From: Phycisphaerales bacterium UBA2396
GTDB taxonomy: Bacteria > Planctomycetota > Phycisphaerae > Phycisphaerales > UBA1924
Direction of reading: 5' to 3'
Assembly: GCA_002343325.1 (NCBI GenBank)
Contig: DDSG01000043.1
Span: forward strand, 224 to 38,373
Length of the DNA stretch: 38,150 nt
Below the pieces are notes generated by a model that did no database searches, was not told where the DNA came from, and saw nothing but the letters and a program-made list of their open reading frames with translations. Below, piece after piece: positions 16,615 to 23,962 of this stretch (position 1 is its first letter; each line of letters opens with the position of its first letter). Made by a program: the position numbers and the translations under genes.

Positions 16615-18008
16615 GGACGGGCCTCCTTGAGCTCCGTGGGCTGCATGGGTTGCGGGGGATTCACGGGCAGAACCGGAGCGCCCTCCGGTGCCGCGCCTGC
16701 AATCACGAGTGAAATCGACGCGATGGCAAGTTCCTGCTGTGTCCGGGCCTCGATGGCGGCGAGCTCGAACTCCAGCAGCCGGCGTTGGGCGTCGATCACG
16801 TCGAGGAACGAGGATCGCCCGCTCGCGTAGCCGGACCGAGCGGCGTCAAGCGACTGCTGCGCCTTGGGAAGAAGTGTCGATCCGAACAGCGTCGCGTTAC
16901 GTCCGCTCTCCCGGTACATGTAGAGCATCGACGCCAGTTCGGCCGCAATGGCGATCTGCTCGGCGGAGAGGCGGGCTTCGGCGGACCGCTTCTCCGTCTG
17001 CGCCGCGGCGATCTCGGCCGCGATCTTGTCCCGCCAGATCGGAAGGGTCATGCTTGCGGTGGGTCGCCACATGATGGGGTTGGCCTTCACATCCGCCTCT
17101 ATGCCGACTGTGAAATCGGGCACCCGGCTGGTTCGGGCCAGATCGAGCATGGCCTCGCCGCGCCGCACATCGGCCTCCATCTGCCGAAGCACGGGGTTTC
17201 GCTCCGAGGCGATTGCCAGCACGGCGTCCGCAGAAGATGGCGGCGTACCGACTTCGAACGTGCTTGGGATGGGCACGGACGACTCACCCGGAGCGTGACC
17301 GAGCGCGGCACGGAACTCCGCCTCCAGGACGTTTCGGGAGTCTTCGAGGTTGGCGATCTGGTTGGAGAGTTGATCCCGCTCGATCTGGGCACGCAGTACG
17401 TCCTGGATCGTGCCGCGGCCCGCGCCCACCTGTTGCTGTGCCTGCGATTCGACATCCCCCAGCAGTGCAAACGCCTCGCGCTGGACTCGGATTGTGTCGT
17501 TCAGAAAGTGAAGCCTGATGTACGCGGACTTGGTTGCGTAGGCCGCAGCAAGGACCTCGCTCTCGAAGCCGAAGTACCCCACCCGCGCCTCCGCCGCGGC
17601 AACGTCTCCCGCTGCTCGGAGCTTGCCCGGCCCGGGAAGATCGAGCATGAGGCCGGGCATGACGGCGTCGAGCATGTCGGCGATGTCGGCCTCGAAGGTC
17701 AGGCGAGGGTCGGGGAGCGACCGCGCCGGCGTGATCCGCTCGACTGAGGCCGCCCAGGCGTAGTACGACGCCTCGACCCTCGGGTTGTTGAGCATGGAGT
17801 ATCGCAGATAGTCCGCCAGCGGCGACTGGGCGGTGAGCGTCGGAAGCGTCGGCTTGGCGTCGCCGGGCCGATAGACTGACCGGACACTCTCGATGTCGGA
17901 CCTCGCCTGACGCTCGGTTGCTGTGGGTGTGCCGGCGCAACCCGCAAGCATCGCCGCGGGGAGGAACAGGACCGCCATCAATGTCGATCGAGGATCAGTG
18001 CGTCTCAT
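16611..18008 (-). CDS. cusC: TolC/CusC-family outer-membrane efflux lipoprotein
   Basis: A protein of 465 residues from ATG 18008, chosen because GAGG lies six bases upstream and the start gives a lipoprotein signal with lipobox MLAGC (Cys24). Two repeats of long amphipathic helices (AEARVGYFGFESEVLAAAYATKSAYIRLHF; AAEIAAAQTEKRSAEARLSAEQIAIAAELASMLYMY) are the trimeric helical-barrel pattern of TolC-type proteins. FLDVIDAQRRLLEFELAAIEA is the familiar closing helix. It forms the outer-membrane duct for the pump encoded next to it. Its stop overlaps the adaptor start (ATGA). Confidence 0.92.
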   Translation of the reverse strand: MRRTDPRSTLMAVLFLPAAMLAGCAGTPTATERQARSDIESVRSVYRPGDAKPTLPTLTAQSPLADYLRYSMLNNPRVEASYYAWAASVERITPARSLPDPRLTFEADIADMLDAVMPGLMLDLPGPGKLRAAGDVAAAEARVGYFGFESEVLAAAYATKSAYIRLHFLNDTIRVQREAFALLGDVESQAQQQVGAGRGTIQDVLRAQIERDQLSNQIANLEDSRNVLEAEFRAALGHAPGESSVPIPSTFEVGTPPSSADAVLAIASERNPVLRQMEADVRRGEAMLDLARTSRVPDFTVGIEADVKANPIMWRPTASMTLPIWRDKIAAEIAAAQTEKRSAEARLSAEQIAIAAELASMLYMYRESGRNATLFGSTLLPKAQQSLDAARSGYASGRSSFLDVIDAQRRLLEFELAAIEARTQQELAIASISLVIAGAAPEGAPVLPVNPPQPMQPTELKEARP

Positions 18009-18016
18009 GGCGTGCC

Positions 18017-18715
18017 TCACTTCTTCTCCGTCTTCAGTTCGCGTGACGACCAATGCAGGTGGGCAATCTTCGGCGTTCCGGCGTCATTGACCACCACGAG
18101 GGTGACCGCGGCGGACAACTCCCGCCTCTTTGCCCCATCGCCCGACGTCAAGGTCACCGTCTGGCCGACGAGAGTCGCGGCACCGAAGGGCGTCTCGGTC
18201 TCGGTGACTGTCCGCCACGCCGCGACGCCGAGGGTCTTGAGTTCGGGCTTGAAATGCTCGTCGCGGTATTGCTCCCAGGTGCCGGCATCACCGCCGTTGT
18301 GCAGGACGGTGGCCTTCCCGTCGCTCAGGAACATGCCATCGAGGGCGGTCGAGTCCCCAGCGGCTCGCGCCGCTTGGAACCGCCGCGCCAGTTCGACCGC
18401 CGGCGATGCCGGAGCGACCTTCACGTACTTGGACAAGAACGCGTCCTTCTCGGCGTCGGGCTTGGCGTCCCACTTTGTGTCGCATCCGGGGCAGCAAAAC
18501 CCGATGGCATGCCCCCTCCACACGCGCATCGGCGTCTCTGAGTCGATCTCTTCACCTCGGATGGGACAGCGGTCATTGACGGCGCGGGTCGGCTGGGCAC
18601 CGGGTTGTGTTGCTTTCGGGGCATGGTGATCCTGGTGTCCTGGTTGGGCAGCGCCGGCGAGCAGAGCGCCAACCACGAAGAGCATGGCGAGAACGATGGA
18701 TGTGCGAACGAGCAT
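18017..18715 (-). CDS. Exported protein with a YHS/TRASH-like Cys motif and an NTF2/SnoaL-like domain
   Basis: A protein of 232 residues; ATG 18715 has GGAGG six bases upstream. Signal peptide to about residue 23, then a His-rich stretch (GHQDHHAPK). Residues 48-98 hold RCPIRGEEID ... GFCCPGCDTKW (Cys50, 74, 75, 78), like small YHS/TRASH metal-binding domains. From about 105 to the end (ELARRFQAARAAGDSTALDGMFLSDGKATVLHNGGDAGTWEQYRDEHFKPEL ... IAHLHWSSREL) the pattern is that of DUF4440/SnoaL-like domains. It ends 8 bases before the TolC-type gene. Probably a periplasmic copper-binding accessory; the exact role is unknown. Confidence 0.7.
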   Translation of the reverse strand: MLVRTSIVLAMLFVVGALLAGAAQPGHQDHHAPKATQPGAQPTRAVNDRCPIRGEEIDSETPMRVWRGHAIGFCCPGCDTKWDAKPDAEKDAFLSKYVKVAPASPAVELARRFQAARAAGDSTALDGMFLSDGKATVLHNGGDAGTWEQYRDEHFKPELKTLGVAAWRTVTETETPFGAATLVGQTVTLTSGDGAKRRELSAAVTLVVVNDAGTPKIAHLHWSSRELKTEKK

Positions 18716-18858
18716 GATGAACCTCCGTCAATCGAGGAAAGAACAGCGAACGCGACAACGCGAACAGCAGACTGAGATGTGGACGAGGCAGTGGTCTGGC
18801 GCATGTGCTCAACAGAGGGCGTCGCATGACGCCGAAGAAGCACGGCCGGACTGGGCTG

Positions 18859-19341
18859 CTACACGATGAGCGCGCAATGCATGCGCACGAGCGATGTCAG
18901 AGGTCGCTGAACCGCCAGATGAAGCGGATCACGTCCACTGGCCAAGTTGAGCGCCGCAAGCTCGGGCCGCGTGCACCAGTTAAGGATCGCGACGACCACC
19001 TGTGCCGGTGCATGGATGCTCGGCTTCTCGACCGAAAGCATCTTGCCACCGCTCTTGTCGCACGAGCAATCCTGCGGTTCGTCAGTAGGACCGTTCCCGG
19101 GCTTTGGTCCCGGGGTGCCCTCCTGGTTCAACGACTTGCCGTGGCAACAGGCGTGCGTCTCACGGCCGTGCTCCACTGCGGAGCTCAGCCGATCGCCAGC
19201 ATGCCGGTCGGTTAGGAGGGAATCAGCCTGGCACCACAGGCCGCCGCCCAGCAGCGATCGGAAGTTGCAGCAGCAGAACGGAATCGCCACCACCAAGAGG
19301 ATGGCGATGAAGTTCCGGGACTGGACACTGCGGGCATGCAT
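18859..19341 (-). CDS. Cys-rich exported or membrane-anchored small protein heading the Cus-type operon
   Basis: A protein of 160 residues from ATG 19341. The N-terminal hydrophobic stretch NFIAILLVVAIPFCCCNF is a signal or anchor with three Cys, followed by HACCHGKS and DCSCDKSGGK clusters, ten Cys in all. I do not recognise the family. Position and Cys content suggest copper or silver binding in the envelope. The start is unusual: the ATG overlaps the operator and lies only 10 bases after a TATACT -10 box, so the mRNA would be nearly leaderless. Upstream in-frame codons exist but precede the promoter and read repeat sequence. A 143-base gap without visible signals separates it from the next gene. 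Confidence 0.65.
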   Translation of the reverse strand: MHARSVQSRNFIAILLVVAIPFCCCNFRSLLGGGLWCQADSLLTDRHAGDRLSSAVEHGRETHACCHGKSLNQEGTPGPKPGNGPTDEPQDCSCDKSGGKMLSVEKPSIHAPAQVVVAILNWCTRPELAALNLASGRDPLHLAVQRPLTSLVRMHCALIV

Positions 19342-19356
19342 ACTACGGGGGAGTAT
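19340..19356. promoter_or_regulatory. Candidate CsoR operator, copy 2 (ATACT-N7-AGTAT)
   Basis: The same arms and the same 7-base spacing as the site at 10381-10397, again with a five-base G/C run in the centre (ACGGGGG on the plus strand). It covers part of the -10 box, the predicted transcription start and the first base pairs of the ATG, a position suited to repression. Confidence 0.7.
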
Positions 19357-19380
19357 ACATGACGCCCATGACCGTGTCAA
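19352..19380 (-). promoter_or_regulatory. Near-consensus promoter of the Cus-type operon
   Basis: On the minus strand TTGACA (19380-19375) and TATACT (19357-19352) are separated by exactly 17 bases. Transcription should start near 19345, about four bases before the ATG at 19341. There is no room for a ribosome-binding site. Confidence 0.75.
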
Positions 19381-19530
19381 CCCTCGCGGCGTTCGGGCTG
19401 ATTGCGACGTCCGACAGCCTGATTTCCGAGCTTTGAGATTGACGGAGAACGAGCCCCAACCTCCCATTCTCCACCGAACAGTCTGCCATTCGGAGTCTCG
19501 TCGATCTCGGCCCCCCTCCGTAACCACTGC

Positions 19531-19618
19531 TCGCCCGAGACATGGCCTGACTCCGCCGGAACGTCGCATCCGCGCGCCTCGCCTCTGGGGCTCTGGAAAG
19601 GGGTTCGTCACACCACCC
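19531..19618 (+). repeat. Structured repeat, copy A (3' truncated)
   Basis: Shares with copy B an upstream part (GAGACA then TGACTC.GCCGG) and an identical core from CCTCTGGGGCTCTGG to GGTTCGTCACACCACCC. It stops before the terminator hairpin that ends copies B, C and D. Confidence 0.7.
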
Positions 19619-19640
19619 GTCGATCGGGCCCGCTGTCTGG

Positions 19641-19715
19641 AGAGTCATGCGGACTTTCAAGGTCTCGGGTCGGTCTCTTGCCACCCGATTAACCCGAGAC
19701 ACCGCGCATGACTCT
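19641..19715. repeat. 75-base two-part hairpin between repeat copies A and B
   Basis: AGAGTCATGCG (19641-19651) pairs perfectly with CGCATGACTCT (19705-19715). Inside it GTCTCGGGT (19662-19670) pairs with ACCCGAGAC (19692-19700). The right arms are also the 5' part of repeat copy B, so the hairpin may come from an inverted partial duplication of the repeat. Confidence 0.6.
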
Positions 19716-19836
19716 GCCGGGAGGCCGCGCGGCTATGCGGTGTCTCTGGGGCTCTGGAAAGGGGTTCGTCACACCACCCCTCGCCCACTATTCGCATAAC
19801 CCCCGGGTCGCAAGACTCGGGGGTTGTCGTTTTTGG
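19694..19836 (+). repeat. Structured repeat, copy B (full)
   Basis: Full copy. The core from TGTCTCTGGGGCTCTGG (19741) runs through GGGGTTCGTCACACCACCCC and CTCGCCCACTATTCG to a terminator-like hairpin. Copies C and D share the core in the same order and orientation, each placed just beyond the 3' end of a minus-strand gene. Confidence 0.8.
19798..19835 (+). terminator. Rho-independent-type terminator within repeat copy B
   Basis: A 12-base stem (AACCCCCGGGTC with GACTCGGGGGTT, one G-T pair) closed by a GCAA tetraloop, followed by GTCGTTTTT. It is oriented to stop plus-strand transcription. Upstream GGGGTT in the same repeat (19761-19766) could pair with the AACCCC arm instead, an alternative fold. 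Confidence 0.7.
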
Positions 19837-19856
19837 CTTCTTCACGGCGTTGGGGT

Positions 19857-20975
19857 TCACTGCTGGGGAACCTTGAATAGGCCCGCTGGCAATGCGGGGT
19901 TGATTTCAAACGCATCGATCTTCGAGGCGGCTGCGGGCAGGTCCTTGCCGTTGAATGACACGCCGTACGCCGTCGGCATCGTGATGCCGTCCACCGTCGC
20001 ATAGGCGCTGAAGGTGCGGACGGAATCGCCGACCGATGTCGTTCCGTCGCGACCGCGGTAACTCAGTTGCATCGGCCTCCCGGTCGTCGTCTCGATCGCC
20101 AGTCGCGAGGCCGCGCCGTTGAGCCACACTTTGACGTATTCGACGGGCGTCTCACCGATCTTTCCATCCCCGTCGGCGATCACAATGAGCCCGGGACAAT
20201 CGGCCTTAGGCGCGCCGTCGGCGTGGGCCTTGAGAATCACGATCGGCCAGCGGGCCATCGCACGCCGGAACGCCCGCGCGCGGCTGTCCGAGATCCGCTC
20301 CTCACCGCGGGTAGAAGCCATCGCGGCGCCTTCGGGGGCGCACGTCGTCGAGAACCATGAGTCGTTCCACGATTCCCTCTGATAGGCACGATCGGGGAAC
20401 GCGAGGGCCGTCTCGTTGGTGATCGTGTAGTCGTTCTCGCCGTGCTTTTCCTTCCGCTCGGCCGTGGCGCGGAGTGTCTTGAGGCCTTTCAGTCGCTCTG
20501 CGCCCCCGGCCCACGCGACAGCCTTGTCGAGCAGTGCCCGCCCGCGCTCAACCTGCTCGTTGGAGCCGAAGATCTTCTCATCCTCCGTCTCGATGTACTT
20601 CGCAGGCTCCTTGAGGAACCCCGCGCGGCACCCGTCGGAGGCGAACAGGAATATGCGGCCCTCATGCACTGCGTAGCGGCGTGCATCGCCCAGCCCCGAC
20701 AGCGGACCCATGCGCCCGCACGCTCCGCCGTCGGCCACCTCGTACTTGGTCGGGTCTTTCTCAAACGCCGCCTTCGTCTCCGGTGTGGCGAACTGGTACG
20801 CGAACCCGTCGCGCTCGATCGTGAGCTCGGGCTTCCCAGGCACCTCTCGGCCCGCGACAAGTTCAACCGGATCAACCGGCAGCGTGCGCTCGGGCGGCGC
20901 GGCGATGCCCGATGGGGCCAGAAATGCAGCAACCAAGATCGCAATCACGCGTGTGGCGGCATGCGGGGAGTTCAT
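19857..20975 (-). CDS. Exported protein with two YHS-like segments and a LolA-like C-terminal domain
   Basis: A protein of 372 residues from ATG 20975, chosen for AGGAG eight bases upstream. Signal peptide to about residue 26. Residues 36-80 (ELVAGREVPGKPELTIERDGFAYQF ... AAFEKDPTKYE) and 82-130 (GGACGRMG ... YAVHEGRIFLFASDGCRAGFLKEPAKYIE) each resemble a YHS metal-binding domain, the second with two Cys. The remaining 230 residues (ALLDKAVAWAGGAERLKGLKTLRATAERKEKHG ... TGRPMQLSYRGRDG ... FSAYATVDGITMPTAYG) resemble LolA/LppX-type or 'outer-membrane lipoprotein-sorting' folds. Likely periplasmic; a metal-linked role fits the nearby island but is not proven. A repeat copy lies just past its 3' end. 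Confidence 0.7.
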   Translation of the reverse strand: MNSPHAATRVIAILVAAFLAPSGIAAPPERTLPVDPVELVAGREVPGKPELTIERDGFAYQFATPETKAAFEKDPTKYEVADGGACGRMGPLSGLGDARRYAVHEGRIFLFASDGCRAGFLKEPAKYIETEDEKIFGSNEQVERGRALLDKAVAWAGGAERLKGLKTLRATAERKEKHGENDYTITNETALAFPDRAYQRESWNDSWFSTTCAPEGAAMASTRGEERISDSRARAFRRAMARWPIVILKAHADGAPKADCPGLIVIADGDGKIGETPVEYVKVWLNGAASRLAIETTTGRPMQLSYRGRDGTTSVGDSVRTFSAYATVDGITMPTAYGVSFNGKDLPAAASKIDAFEINPALPAGLFKVPQQ

Positions 20976-21366
20976 CGGCGGTTCTCCTGCCAAGCAGTCG
21001 CGCGGTCCGATGGCGATCCCACCGGTCTCGAGAGGAGTCTAGCAGAATGAACCGCGGGAAACCGCTGTTCGACGAGGGATACAGCCGCTTTGCCGTTGCC
21101 CTCGGATACCGGGGTCCCGGGTTCAACCAGAACGGCCCGCCGGCTTAGTCGATCGGCTCGCCGTGTCTCTGGATGTCTCGGTGGGGTTCGTCACACCACC
21201 CCTCGCCCACTATTCGAAGAACCCCCTGGTCGCAAGACCCGGGTGCTTTCGTCTTTGGACTGAAGCGCCGAATTGGCGTCCGGCAGTCTTGGTCGATGGG
21301 TTGCGGTCGCGGTGCACCGAGCAGCACGCCGGAAGGCACCAATCGTGCTTGGCGGTGCCCGGCCTT
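20976..21366. other. 391-base gap containing repeat copy C
   Basis: Between the start of the YHS-like gene and the 3' end of the OB-fold gene. Apart from repeat copy C no gene, tRNA or strong promoter is seen; the short minus frame reading GEGWCDEPHRD is translated repeat. Confidence 0.55.
21118..21257 (+). repeat. Structured repeat, copy C
   Basis: Core from TGTCTCTGG (21164) through GGGGTTCGTCACACCACCCC and the identical CTCGCCCACTATTCG, then a degenerate terminator hairpin that keeps the GCAA loop (GGTC GCAA GACC). GGGGTTCG here can pair with the downstream GAACCCC. Upstream part less similar than in copies A and B. Confidence 0.75.
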
Positions 21367-22771
21367 TCATTCGTCCGGACCACCGCGAATCAACTCGACG
21401 GTGCGACCGTCAGGCAGCACGATGCGGGAGGCGTAGATCTCCGGGCGCAACCCCGGGATGACATCGTCATCCGCGGTGCCGATCACGGTGACGCGCTGGC
21501 CGACGGACACCGGCATGCGGTTGCGCCAGCCGATGTAGATGATGATCGTGCCCGTGTCGTCACGAAGAACGAACTCGTCAGTATCTCGCAGACGCTGCAC
21601 CTGACCTTGGAGCGCGACGGATTGCCCGCGCCGCACGTCACGGATCGGCGTGATGGCAGCGTCCGCGACCGGAGTCGGCTGAGTGCCCGCGGGTTGCCCT
21701 CTCGCCTCGGACGGGCGTGACGTCTGGCGGCGTGGCTGCAGGTCGATGCGTCTGCCGTCGGCGGTGGTGATCTCATGGGCGTAGACCTCGCGTACGAGGC
21801 CACCGGGCCCTTCGGCGTCGACGATGCCGACGACCGAGATCGCATCGCCCGCGGTGACGGGCATGGCGTTGCGCCATCCGATGTAGACACCGATGGCCCC
21901 GGAGTCGTCGCGAAGTCGAAACTCGTCTTCGTCGGTCACGCGTTCGACCGTTCCCCGCAGAAGAACGGTGTCGTACGGACGGACGTCGGCGATGCTGGAA
22001 GGGGAACCGGTCGCGGACGACTCGGGAGCCGCGGGCCTCGGGCTTGCCGCCCAGGTCGACCACTTGGCCATCAGCCAGCGTGACGGCAGAGGCGTAGAAC
22101 TCGGCCGGGATCGGCCACGGCTCGTCATCGAGCGAGCCGACGACGGTGACCGTATCGCCCACACTCACACCAACGCGGTTCTGCCAGCCGACATACACGC
22201 GCACGGAGCCCGAGGCGTCCTCAACGCGGAACTCATCAACGTCAACGATGCCCGTCACGCGGCCGGAGATGGTGGCCGCCTGCCCGCGTGCGAGCCGGCC
22301 GATAGGGAAGGGCTGCGTCGATGCGTCCTCACTGGCAGGCTGAACCTGCGCGGGTTGGGGCGCATTAAACTGCACGGTGGCACCGCCGGGGAGTCGAATG
22401 AACCTGGCGATGACTTCGGGGCGTGAGAGGCCGAAGGTCTTTTCGTCGACGACGAGTCCTTCGACATGAACGCGATCACCGACGGCCACGGGCGCAGGTC
22501 CGGTCCACGAGAGTCGCACGGGGATGGAGGCGGTCCCGTCGGAGAGGCGGAACTCATCCCGATCAAGCACGCGGACGACCTCACCCGAGAGCCGCACAAC
22601 CTCGCCGCGGCGGACCGACGCGATCGGGCCCGACGTGGGGCTCGTGGGCGATTCGGCCACCTTCTGGCTCTGTGGCTCACCCTGCCAAGCCACGCCTGCT
22701 TCTGCGACACCAGGCAGGCCAGCGATACCACCAACGACTGCAAGCAACATGGCGACGCGCGACACAAACAC
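21367..22771 (-). pseudogene. Exported protein of four tandem bacterial OB-fold (BOF-like) repeats, broken by a frameshift
   Basis: GTG 22771 (AAAGGAG nine bases upstream) starts a signal peptide (AMLLAVVGGIAGLPGVAEA). Two repeats follow at about 50-135 and 157-240 (IASVRRGEVVRLSGEVVRV.D.DEFRLSD; IGRLARGQAATISGRVTGI). After GGKPEA (near 22033-22039) the frame changes, and two more repeats continue in another frame (IADVRPYDTVLLRGTVERV, IRDVRRGQSVALQGQVQRL) to the stop at 21367. Each has strand-GDTVTVVG-strand and ends ADGR.VDL-like. Total length 1405 is one base over a multiple of three, and dropping one G in GAGGCCC restores a 467-residue protein. Single BOF proteins (YgiW-like) are periplasmic stress-tolerance proteins; four in tandem is unusual. 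The shift may be a real lesion or a sequence error. Confidence 0.75.
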
Positions 22772-23211
22772 GATGGAAGACTCCTTTTTTCTGAGGACGA
22801 GAGCGAACGCAGGTAGGCGGACGCGAGCAGTACGGACCCTCGGCCCCCTGTGTTCGGTCTTCTCGCCGAAGTTTTTTGATGTGGCTTGGGAAGACTGCTC
22901 CCGAGGGCATCTCATCGATCTTGGCCCACAGACTCGGGCAGCATTCCACACCGATTCCCGATCCGCACGGCGTGACGACCATGCAACAGGAACGGCCTTC
23001 ATCGCCAGACTGATCGATGGTCCTGGAGAACGCGCCATCACCCGGGGGAACCGACCGCACCATGCCGGAGAGCCGCATCGGCTCTTCATGTCTCTGGGGC
23101 TCCGAGACGCACGCTGTCAGACCACCCCTCGCCCTCTATTCGAAGAACCCCCGTGCCGCGAAGCGCGGGGGTTGTCGTTCTGGCAATCGCGAGTCGCGGC
23201 TTGGGTCTGCG
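22772..23211. other. 440-base gap containing repeat copy D
   Basis: Upstream of the OB-fold gene. Besides repeat copy D no gene is convincing; the frames crossing it lack a ribosome-binding site and known motifs. Confidence 0.55.
23044..23182 (+). repeat. Structured repeat, copy D
   Basis: Core from TGTCTCTGGGGCTC (23089) to ACCACCCCTCGCCC and CTATTCGAAGAACCCCC. The terminator-like hairpin 23146-23173 (AACCCCCGTGC with GCGCGGGGGTT) has diverged inner pairs but a kept stem, i.e. compensating change, followed by GTCGTTC. It lies 3' of the remnant at 23212. Confidence 0.75.
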
Positions 23212-23538
23212 TCATCGCTGATCCGGAGTGGCCAGACCGGCGTCCGGCCGCCAGTCGCTTACCATCATGAGCCGCGGATCCTCGCGAGGCTCATCTTCCA
23301 CTGCGATCAGGAATCGTTGGCCCGCGATGCGGTATTCGAGCAGATCGACTTGTGCGTCCAGCGGCTTGCCCTCGGACATCGGCTTGGGCGGGCCGACATC
23401 GATGCGGCCGTCCTTCACCGCGAGGCTTCATTCGTCGACAACAGTGAAGGACTCTCCGTCAAACCCGACCACCGCCTGGCACGTGGCGAACCAGACGCGA
23501 TCTTCACCGGCACACCCACGGCACGCTCGATCGCCCGA
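23212..23538 (-). pseudogene. C-terminal remnant of an unrecognised protein with an in-frame stop
   Basis: On the minus strand one frame is open between TAA 23541-23539 and the stop at 23212 except for one TGA (23430-23428). Before it reads GEDRVWFATCQAVVGFDGESFTVVDE, after it SLAVKDGRIDVGPPKPMSEG, KPLDAQVDLLEYRIAGQRFLI and AVEDEPREDPRLMMVSDW. The two parts join smoothly and look like one protein, so the TGA seems to be a point lesion. No start is visible upstream. GTG 23418 could restart a 68-residue product. Family unknown. Confidence 0.45.
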
Positions 23539-23962
23539 TTACCTGATTCGGACGATTGCCTTGGTGAGTGTTGCGCCGCCACACGCAAGTGAAGCAGGCC
23601 TTTCCTGGGATCCTGGCGCGAGAACGCGTTCGGCACGGTCTTGCTCAAGCAGGCGCATCGTTACGCGGGTTGACATCGAGGCCCAAGGCGCAGATGATAA
23701 CTCATTCTCAGTAGGAGTCTGGCCCCCTTGCCCAGGTATGACCACTTCTGCCGCGTTAACAGTCCGACCGTCGAGGTCGCCCAATCGATCTCGGCCATGC
23801 GGCGAACAAGGGGTGAGGTCTGCGAGGCGGCGGAGCCGGGCACGGCGCGGGCGGCTGCTGCGGAGAGTCGCTGTGCGGTGGGTGACATCGATCGACGAGG
23901 CCGCACCGCGTGCTGCAGACTGAACTCTCTACCTCAAGAAGCCCTCAAGAAGGAGTCCCCTC
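23539..23962. other. 424-base stretch without a convincing gene
   Basis: Short frames on both strands lack ribosome-binding sites and known motifs. One minus frame (about 23700-23830) has a protein-like stretch, RRMAEIDWATSTVGLLTRQKW, perhaps a trace of a lost gene. No repeat or strong promoter is seen. Confidence 0.45.

Larger units (their letters stand above)
19342..19856. other. 515-base gap holding promoter, repeats and hairpins, no gene
   Basis: No convincing coding sequence. The stretch holds the Cus-type promoter (19352-19380), a truncated repeat copy A, a 75-base hairpin (19641-19715) and the full repeat copy B with its terminator. Minus-strand frames through the repeats encode GWCDEPLSRAPE-like peptides that are repeat translations rather than genes. 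Confidence 0.7.

Noticed and set aside
19343..19860. Minus-strand frames of 67-119 codons containing GWCDEPLSRAPE-like peptides (also at 21145-21342)
   Set aside because: They translate the repeat copies, lack ribosome-binding sites and differ outside the repeat; the conservation is at the RNA/DNA level.
22033..22039. Programmed ribosomal frameshift in the OB-fold gene
   Set aside because: No slippery heptamer, stimulatory stem or internal ribosome-binding site is evident; a one-base insertion or sequence error is simpler.
19531..23182. Integron-like cassette array (each gene followed by a conserved palindromic element)
   Set aside because: The layout is suggestive, but no paired RYYYAAC/GTTRRRY ends are conserved across copies and no integrase gene is present in the window.
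23415..23648. 77-codon minus-strand frame ending in the start of the 68-codon frame
   Set aside because: Composition is not protein-like, and the neighbouring frame (GEDRVWFATCQ...) continues better into the downstream part.
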